The notes under the pieces: generated by a model
Seen by the model: the letters and a program-made list of their open reading frames with translations, nothing else
Told to the model about the DNA's origin: nothing
Databases searched by the model: none
Shown here: piece after piece, positions 51,466 through 56,488 of the stretch
Numbering within the stretch: position 1 is the stretch's first letter
How the letters are laid out: each line of letters begins with the position of its first letter
Translations under genes and position numbers: made by a program
Assembly: GCA_046727175.1 (NCBI GenBank)
Contig: JBKPCD010000176.1
Location: forward strand, 1 to 56,488
DNA from: JBKPCD01 sp046727175
GTDB taxonomy: Bacteria; Acidobacteriota; Vicinamibacteria; Vicinamibacterales; 2-12-FULL-66-21
Reading direction: 5' to 3'
Length of the DNA stretch: 56,488 nucleotides

Positions 51466-52461
51466 TTGGATACCACCATCCCGCAAGACGCCATCGCCAC
51501 TTCGCAGGCCGCGACAGCCAGCGAGGCCGTGGTGCAGCTCGACGATGTGACGGTGGTGTACGGGAACAACCGAGCGCTGAAGGAAGTGAGCGCGCGGTTC
51601 GCGCCCGGCGCTGTCGGTCTGCTCGGACCGAACGGAGCCGGCAAGAGCACCATGCTCAAGGCGCTCCTTGGCTTCCTGACGCCTTCCCACGGACGAATGA
51701 CCGTCCTGGGTATGGACGTCGCGGAGCGCCCGATGGAGATCCGCGCCCGCATCGGCTACATGCCGGAGACGGACGGGCACATCCCCGGCATGAATGCCGT
51801 GTCGTTCGTTGCGTATTGCGGGGAGCTCGCTGGTCTGCCCGCGGTCGACGCGATGCAGCGCGCGCACGAAGTGCTCTACTACGTCGGGCTCGGCGAAGCG
51901 CGCTACCGGAATCTCGAGACGTACTCGACCGGCATGAAGCAGCGCATCAAGCTCGCCCAGGCGCTGGTCCACGACCCGGATCTCCTCTTTCTCGACGAGC
52001 CCACGAACGGCATGGATCCGAAGGGGCGCGACGAGATGCTGGAGCTCATTCGCGATCTCGCGCACAACAAGAACGTCAATCTGATTCTCTCGTCGCACCT
52101 GCTGCCTGACGTCGAATACACGTGCGACCACGTGGTGGTCATGGACAAGGCGCAGGTGGCTGCGCAGGGACCGATCGCGGAGTTGAAGGGGCCGGCGGGT
52201 CGTGTCTTCGAGCTGCGGGTGAAAGGCGACCTGCCGATGTTTGTCGAGGTCCTTCGACGCGTGGGGATGGAGTGCCATTCGACCGACGAGGACGTCATGC
52301 GCGTGTTCGTGCCGGCAGGCCTCGCGGAACGTCAGGGGCGAGGCGGAGACCAGCAGGCGATCTTCGCGGAGGCCGCGCGCCATGGCGTGCAGGTGCGCCA
52401 TCTGCGTCCGAGCGTGCCGACGCTCGAAGACGTCTTCGCGAAGGCGGTCGGCGAAGAATAG
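51466..52461 (+). CDS. ABC transporter ATP-binding protein (ABC-2 type, first of two)
   Basis: The 331-residue ATPase begins at a TTG (MDTTIPQDAI) without a clear Shine-Dalgarno. Motifs: Walker A in LLGPNGAGKSTMLKALLG, Q-loop region in ARIGYMPETDGHIPG, signature YSTGMKQRIKLAQALV, Walker B LLFLDEPTNGMDPKG and a switch His in ILSSHLL. It powers the permease that follows (52465-53307). A second ATPase and permease follow, so the module exports or inserts an unknown substrate with two different pairs, as in heterodimeric ABC-2 exporters. The C-terminal extension (PMFVEVLRRVGMECHSTD) is typical of this subfamily. Confidence 0.88.
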   Translation: MDTTIPQDAIATSQAATASEAVVQLDDVTVVYGNNRALKEVSARFAPGAVGLLGPNGAGKSTMLKALLGFLTPSHGRMTVLGMDVAERPMEIRARIGYMPETDGHIPGMNAVSFVAYCGELAGLPAVDAMQRAHEVLYYVGLGEARYRNLETYSTGMKQRIKLAQALVHDPDLLFLDEPTNGMDPKGRDEMLELIRDLAHNKNVNLILSSHLLPDVEYTCDHVVVMDKAQVAAQGPIAELKGPAGRVFELRVKGDLPMFVEVLRRVGMECHSTDEDVMRVFVPAGLAERQGRGGDQQAIFAEAARHGVQVRHLRPSVPTLEDVFAKAVGEE

Positions 52462-52464
52462 CGA

Positions 52465-53307
52465 ATGCCGATACACGACCAAAGTTATCGTCGCTACGGT
52501 GGCCGCAAAACGATGCCCGGCATGGCGTGGACGGTCATCGCGCGGGCGGGGATCCGCAACATGATCCGCAAGCGCGCGTTCATGGGGCTGCTGATCTTCG
52601 CCTGGCTGCCGTTCGTCGTGCGCGCCGTGCAGATCTACGTCGCCTCGAACTTCGCGCAGGCCGCCACGCTGCTCGCGCCCGACGCCAAAACGTTTCGTGA
52701 TTTCCTCGATCAACAGGGCTTCTTCGTCTTCGTCGTCACGATCTACGTGGGTGCCGGGCTGATCGCGAACGATCGCCGGGCGAATGCGCTGCAGATCTAT
52801 CTCTCGAAGCCGCTGATGCGCTCCGAGTACATCGCCGGGAAGGCCGCGATTCTGTTCGTCTTCATCCTGTTCGTGACGTGGCTTCCCGCACTGCTGCTGC
52901 TGTTCCTGCAGGTGATGTTCAAGGGCAGCTTCGAGTTCATGAAAAGCAACCTGTTCCTGTTTCCGGCGATCACAGTGGCGACATTCCTCCAGGCTCTGCT
53001 CGCGACATTCACGATGCTTGCGTTGTCGTCGCTCTCCAAGAGCAGCAGGTACGTTGCCATTCTCTACGCGGGGATCATGTTCTTCACCATGGCCATCTAC
53101 GGAGTCCTGTACGCCGTGACCGGGAGCTCCTCGATGTCATGGGTGTCGCTCAGCCTCAGCCTTGCGCAGGTCGTCGACGTCATCTTCCGGCTGCCGCCGC
53201 GGTATGCGACTCCCTGGCCGGTGTCACTCACGGTCATCATCGGCCTGATCGTGCTCTCGATTTCAGTCCTCGAGCGGCGCGTGCGCGGCGTGGAGATCGT
53301 CACGTGA
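52465..53307 (+). CDS. ABC-2 type permease (first)
   Basis: The 280-residue permease has about six TM helices (MGLLIFAWLPFVVRAVQIYV, FVVTIYVGAGLIANDRR, ILFVFILFVTWLPALLLLFL, YVAILYAGIMFFTMAIYGVL, SLTVIIGLIVLSISVLE). The loop after helix 2 has RRANALQIYLSKPLMRSEYI, the motif of ABC-2 permeases whose coupling helix contacts the ATPase. It starts three bases after the first ATPase stop and its TGA overlaps the second ATPase's GTG. Confidence 0.87.
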   Translation: MPIHDQSYRRYGGRKTMPGMAWTVIARAGIRNMIRKRAFMGLLIFAWLPFVVRAVQIYVASNFAQAATLLAPDAKTFRDFLDQQGFFVFVVTIYVGAGLIANDRRANALQIYLSKPLMRSEYIAGKAAILFVFILFVTWLPALLLLFLQVMFKGSFEFMKSNLFLFPAITVATFLQALLATFTMLALSSLSKSSRYVAILYAGIMFFTMAIYGVLYAVTGSSSMSWVSLSLSLAQVVDVIFRLPPRYATPWPVSLTVIIGLIVLSISVLERRVRGVEIVT

Positions 53308-54230
53308 ACGGCGCCCCGATCGTCACGGCCGAGCACGTGTCCAAGTGGTACGGCCAGGTGATCGGCCTCAACGACGTCACGGTCACCGTGCCGCCAGGCA
53401 TTACGGGTCTTCTCGGTCCGAACGGCGCGGGCAAGTCGACTTTCCTGAAACTGATCACCGGTCAGCTCCACCCGAGCAAGGGTTCGGTGAGGGTGCTTGG
53501 TGAGCCGATGTGGCGGAATCCCCATCTCTATTTCCAGATTGGTTTCTGCCCGGAGCAGGACGCGTTTTACGAGCGGATGACGGGGCTCGAGTGGGTGACC
53601 GCGCTGGTGCGCCTGAACGGACTTGGCGATCAAGAAGCGCTTGCCGCAGCAACACGTGCGCTGACGGCGGTCGACTTGATGGACGCTGCCAACAAGAAGA
53701 TCGGCGCCTACAGCAAGGGCATGCGCCAGCGGGTAAAGCTCGCGCAAGCGATCGTGCACGACCCAGGGCTGCTGATTCTCGACGAGCCCCTCTCGGGGAT
53801 GGATCCGCTCGCCCGGCGCAAGACGATCCGCTTCATTCGCGAATGGGCGCGCGCCGGCAAAAGCATCATCGTCTCCAGCCACATCCTTCACGAGATCGAG
53901 TCGATGACCTCGAACATCCTGCTGATCAACAACGGCAGGATTCTGGCGGAAGGAGACGTTCATCAGATCCGCGATCTGATCGACGAGCATCCACACACCG
54001 TCTATGTCCGGGCCGAGGATCCGCGCGGCCTCGCTCGCGAGTTCCTGTCGCGTGACGACGTGCGAAGCCTCAAGTTCGAGACTGGCGCGGTTGTCGTCGA
54101 GACAGGGAAGCCTGACCTTTTCTATGCGCGCCTCACCGAGATGGCCGCCACCGGCCAGTACGGCACCATCGACGAAGTCACCTCGCCTGACGACAACCTG
54201 CAGGCGGTTTTCCAGTACCTGGTGAAATGA
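53304..54230 (+). CDS. ABC transporter ATP-binding protein (second)
   Basis: The GTG at 53304 overlaps the permease stop (GTGA). The 308-residue ATPase has Walker A ITGLLGPNGAGKSTFLKL, Q-loop IGFCPEQDAFYERMTG, signature YSKGMRQRVKLAQAIV, Walker B LLILDEPLSGMDPLAR and a switch His in IIVSSHILHEIESM. It pairs with the second permease at 54234-55115. The two ATPases are clearly diverged from each other, so this is not a recent tandem copy of one transporter. Confidence 0.9.
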   Translation: MNGAPIVTAEHVSKWYGQVIGLNDVTVTVPPGITGLLGPNGAGKSTFLKLITGQLHPSKGSVRVLGEPMWRNPHLYFQIGFCPEQDAFYERMTGLEWVTALVRLNGLGDQEALAAATRALTAVDLMDAANKKIGAYSKGMRQRVKLAQAIVHDPGLLILDEPLSGMDPLARRKTIRFIREWARAGKSIIVSSHILHEIESMTSNILLINNGRILAEGDVHQIRDLIDEHPHTVYVRAEDPRGLAREFLSRDDVRSLKFETGAVVVETGKPDLFYARLTEMAATGQYGTIDEVTSPDDNLQAVFQYLVK

Positions 54231-54233
54231 ACC

Positions 54234-55115
54234 GTGGCTGGTGAAGCAGGAAACGCACGCGTGCTGCCCCCCGCTCCCGGGTTGGTGGCTTCGAGCTTCC
54301 GTATCTTCGATCTGTCGGTCGGGGAGATGCTCTGGTCGCGGCGCACGATCTTCATGGCGCTCGTCGTCGCGGCGCCTGTGCTGATCTCGCTGTTCCTCCG
54401 GATGCTCGTGGGCCTCGGCGCGCCAATTCTCGAGGATCACGAGACGCGCAGCGGAGGCGTGCCGACGACGCTCCGCATAACGGGGCCGGCAATCTTCGGG
54501 CTGATGATCTGGATCATCTATCTCAAATTCATCGTGCCGATCCTCGGCGTCTTCTACGGGACCTCGCTGATGGCCGACGAGATCGAGGACAAGACCATCA
54601 CGTACCTGTTCACGCGACCGATTCCTCGCGGCGCGGTGCTGATCGGGAAGTACCTTGCGTATCTCGCCTGTACGGTTTTCGTCGTGCTGCCGTCGGTGAT
54701 GCTGGTGTACCTGCTCGTCGTCCCCCTGCGCGGCACGCTGGGAGGCTCGTTTCTCGATCTCGTCAAGGATCTCATCTTGATTGCTCTCGGTCTGGCCGTC
54801 TACGGTGCGCTGTTCGCGTTCGTCGGCGCGAAATTCAAGCGTCCGCTGCTCATCGGGCTGGTGTTCATCTTCGGATGGGAGCAGGCGGCGCTCGCGTTCC
54901 CGGGCTACCTGAAGAAGTTCACCGTCATGTATTACCTCCAGGCCCTCGTGCCTCACGCGATGCCCAGCGACAGCGTTCTGTCGATGGTGCAGGGGTTTTT
55001 CCGCGAGAGCCCGAGCCTTTTCGGCAGCCTCGTCGGCCTGGTCGTCATCTGGGCGGCGTTCCTCTTGTGGGGGGCCTGGGTCGTTGAAAAGCGGGAGTAC
55101 GTGCTCGAGCAGTGA
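54234..55115 (+). CDS. ABC-2 type permease (second)
   Basis: The 293-residue permease starts at GTG 54234. It has about six TM helices (TIFMALVVAAPVLISLFLRM, GLMIWIIYLKFIVPILGVFY, ACTVFVVLPSVMLVYLLVV, DLILIALGLAVYGALFAFVG, LFGSLVGLVVIWAAFLLWGA). The coupling motif EIEDKTITYLFTRPIPRGAV resembles the ABC-2 NatB/DrrB-like family. It probably forms a complex with the preceding ATPase. The substrate is unknown; there is no resistance or polysaccharide gene beside it to hint at one. Confidence 0.86.
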   Translation: MAGEAGNARVLPPAPGLVASSFRIFDLSVGEMLWSRRTIFMALVVAAPVLISLFLRMLVGLGAPILEDHETRSGGVPTTLRITGPAIFGLMIWIIYLKFIVPILGVFYGTSLMADEIEDKTITYLFTRPIPRGAVLIGKYLAYLACTVFVVLPSVMLVYLLVVPLRGTLGGSFLDLVKDLILIALGLAVYGALFAFVGAKFKRPLLIGLVFIFGWEQAALAFPGYLKKFTVMYYLQALVPHAMPSDSVLSMVQGFFRESPSLFGSLVGLVVIWAAFLLWGAWVVEKREYVLEQ

Positions 55116-55294
55116 ACCGGACCAGGTTCAACGTTCAGGTCGAACCCTGAGCCTCGAGCCCCTGACGTTGAAGCCGGTCGCATTTCATCCCAACTATTTG
55201 GTTTCAACTCGTTCGAATCCGGACGTTTAGCGCGGAAAGATTGGAACTTTTTACCGCCCGAACCGGTATAATCCACCCAGAGGGTCACACGCGC
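55116..55294. promoter_or_regulatory. Intergenic region with hairpin and TATAAT promoter
   Basis: An inverted repeat (TTCAACGTTCAGG at 55127-55139 and CCTGACGTTGAA at 55161-55172) follows the ABC operon and may terminate it. TATAAT at 55267-55272 lies 18 bases after GGAACT at 55243-55248, a candidate promoter for the exported protein; the TTGGAA at 55241 is an alternative -35 with a long 20-base spacer. Confidence 0.5.
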
Positions 55295-56275
55295 ATGACG
55301 AAGAGAACCCGTTATTTCATGGCCGGATCGGCCGCCGTCGTCGTTGCCGGGCTCGGCGTTGGTCTCGCAGCCTACTTCAGCGGGGGCTTTCCGTCGGTCT
55401 CGGCCGCTCCTGGCCGCGAAGAACTGGCCTTCGTGCCAGTCGACGCTACCGTCGTCGCCTACGCGGACGTCCGCGGGATCATGGATTCCGAGCTGCGGCA
55501 GCGCCTCAAGCAGGCCATGCCAATCCACGAGCAGGGCCGCCAGGAGTTCCAGGAACACACGGGCATCGACATCGAGCGCGATATCGACTACGTCGTTGCA
55601 GCGATGACGCCGGGGGCTGAGATCGGGAAGTCGGGGTTCGTCGTTGCGCGTGGCCGGTTCGACGATGTCCGACTCGAAGGGCTGGCGCGTGAGCACGGCG
55701 CGCAGCGTCAGGATTATCGGGGCAAGCGGCTCCTCGTGCTCGACGTCGCGACACACGATCAAGCGCACACGGGCGTGCTTGCTTTCCTCGAGCCCGGGCT
55801 CGTGGCCATTGGCGACCTCGCGGCGGTCCAGCGCGCGATTGACGCGCGGATGACGGCGCAGAGCGTCACCACCAACAACGAGATGATGGACCTCGTCAAC
55901 GACATCGAGCGAACGAACAATGCCTGGGCGGTCGGGCGGTTCGACGTTCTCGCCAGCCAGGCGAACCTGCCCGATCAGGTCGCTCGACAGATTCCTGCCG
56001 TCAAGTGGTTTGCCGCCGCGGGGCATATCAATGGCGGCCTCGCCGGGACGCTTCGCGCCGAAGCCCGCGACGAACAGGCGGCCGAGAACCTGAGGGATGT
56101 CGTTCGCGGCTTCCTCGCGCTCGCCCGGATGCAGACCCAGAACGATCCGAAGCTCACCGCACTGACACAATCACTCGAGCTCACAGGAACCGGTAAAACC
56201 GTGGCGCTGTCGTTCACGCTGCCGGCGGAGCTGTTGGAGCTGATGGCGCCAAAAGGCGCGCTTCAGGCTCACTGA
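55295..56275 (+). CDS. Exported or membrane-anchored protein of unknown function
   Basis: The 326-residue protein has an N-terminal hydrophobic segment (YFMAGSAAVVVAGLGVGLAAYF), either a signal anchor or a cleaved peptide. The body shows a repeated pattern: VPVDATVVAYADVRGIMDSE, IERDIDYVVAAMTPGAEIGK, GFVVARGRFDDVRLEGLARE, and VAIGDLAAVQRAIDARM. These resemble the long DUF3352-type or similar bacterial exported proteins that test for a threshold value, and I cannot name a function. It starts at ATG 55295, after a candidate promoter, and is followed by a terminator. Confidence 0.75.
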   Translation: MTKRTRYFMAGSAAVVVAGLGVGLAAYFSGGFPSVSAAPGREELAFVPVDATVVAYADVRGIMDSELRQRLKQAMPIHEQGRQEFQEHTGIDIERDIDYVVAAMTPGAEIGKSGFVVARGRFDDVRLEGLAREHGAQRQDYRGKRLLVLDVATHDQAHTGVLAFLEPGLVAIGDLAAVQRAIDARMTAQSVTTNNEMMDLVNDIERTNNAWAVGRFDVLASQANLPDQVARQIPAVKWFAAAGHINGGLAGTLRAEARDEQAAENLRDVVRGFLALARMQTQNDPKLTALTQSLELTGTGKTVALSFTLPAELLELMAPKGALQAH

Positions 56276-56305
56276 AACCGCGCATCGATCCTCCTCCGTG
56301 CAGGT

Positions 56306-56331
56306 AAACGGCCGGCACTCGCCGGCCGTTT
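56306..56331 (+). terminator. Intrinsic terminator
   Basis: An 11-bp perfect stem AAACGGCCGGC, loop ACTC, GCCGGCCGTTT, about 30 bases after the last gene's stop. The T-run is short (TTTGT). Confidence 0.7.
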
Positions 56332-56392
56332 GTGCTGTACGGGTTTCCTTGCGTGGGTTCGGCTGCGCGTGTACTCTTCGGAAATTTCCGCC

Positions 56393-56488
56393 AGTTCGCG
56401 GGGTCCCCGCCGCGCGTTTTGGGCGCGGTGGGGCAGAGTTCGCGGGGTCCCCGCCGCGCGGTTTGGGCGCGGTGGGGCAGAGTTCGCG
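56393..56488. repeat. 44-bp tandem repeat reaching the window edge
   Basis: The unit AGTTCGCGGGGTCCCCGCCG... of 44 bp occurs at 56393-56436 and 56437-56480, and a third copy starts at 56481. The two full units differ at one base. Each unit holds a CCCCGCCGCGC/GCGCGGTGGGG hairpin. The array continues outside the window. Confidence 0.8.

Noticed and set aside
53097..54956. Long antisense frame (619 codons) over the second ABC pair
   Set aside because: The plus strand encodes complete Walker and signature motifs; the antisense product is low-complexity and charged.

Overview
The window is high-GC bacterial chromosome of the kind found in Acidobacteriota, most likely a Vicinamibacteria-like lineage. 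This is inferred from gene content: VWFA-related exported proteins, VPS10/sortilin-type BNR-repeat proteins, a Ser/Thr kinase with a TolB-like tail, F420-dependent enzymes, a PEP-CTERM protein, and many exported proteins of unknown function. No rRNA, CRISPR array or intact insertion sequence is visible.

Layout. Positions 1-4600 look like a decayed accessory region. It holds the N-terminus of an exported protein running off the left edge, a PEP-CTERM protein, a lipoprotein, a Ser/Thr kinase pseudogene with two nonsense codons and two frameshifts, and a tyrosine-recombinase fragment that abuts tRNA-Leu(CAG). From 4.8 to 7.8 kb lie F420 genes (npdG, a PPOX reductase, cofE) and a flippase-like membrane protein. 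From 8.0 to 10.8 kb there is a leftward operon of a methyltransferase-rhodanese fusion, a small exported protein and a FAD amine oxidase. From 11 to 13.4 kb is a two-component system. From 13.5 to 24 kb come a VPS10-type protein, an exported amidohydrolase, a VWFA protein, SppA and a PpiD-like isomerase. From 24 to 32.7 kb a diguanylate cyclase precedes the cell-shape operon mreB-mreC-mreD-mrdA-rodA and rng. From 32.8 to 36.5 kb are envelope proteins, an anti-sigma/ECF sigma pair and an MGMT-like protein. From 36.5 to 42.2 kb a leftward operon carries a PafA-like phosphatase, a membrane protein, an HD-GYP protein and a HEAT-repeat protein. From 42.3 to 48.9 kb is a nucleoside salvage cluster (thymidine phosphorylase, NupC, purine nucleoside phosphorylase, cytidine deaminase, MtnA) ending in tsaD. 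From 49 to 51.3 kb are YjbQ, a SnoaL-Nudix fusion and an HD protein. From 51.4 to 55.1 kb lies a double ABC-2 module, followed by an exported protein of unknown function.

The most notable observation is the methyltransferase-rhodanese gene at 9614-10780. It has an in-frame TGA exactly at the rhodanese catalytic-cysteine position (a C-S-TGA context). After it come 43 codons of intact rhodanese sequence, a stem-loop at SECIS spacing, and a real stop that overlaps the next gene's Shine-Dalgarno. I read it as a selenocysteine-containing rhodanese. The same gene carries, in frame, a 96-bp copy of a dispersed hairpin-rich element. That element recurs at 49.4 kb (also 96 bp), 43.7, 51.3 and 27.8 kb, and several copies end a few bases before start codons. 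A second repeat class consists of locus-specific short-word arrays with inverted arms in many intergenic gaps.
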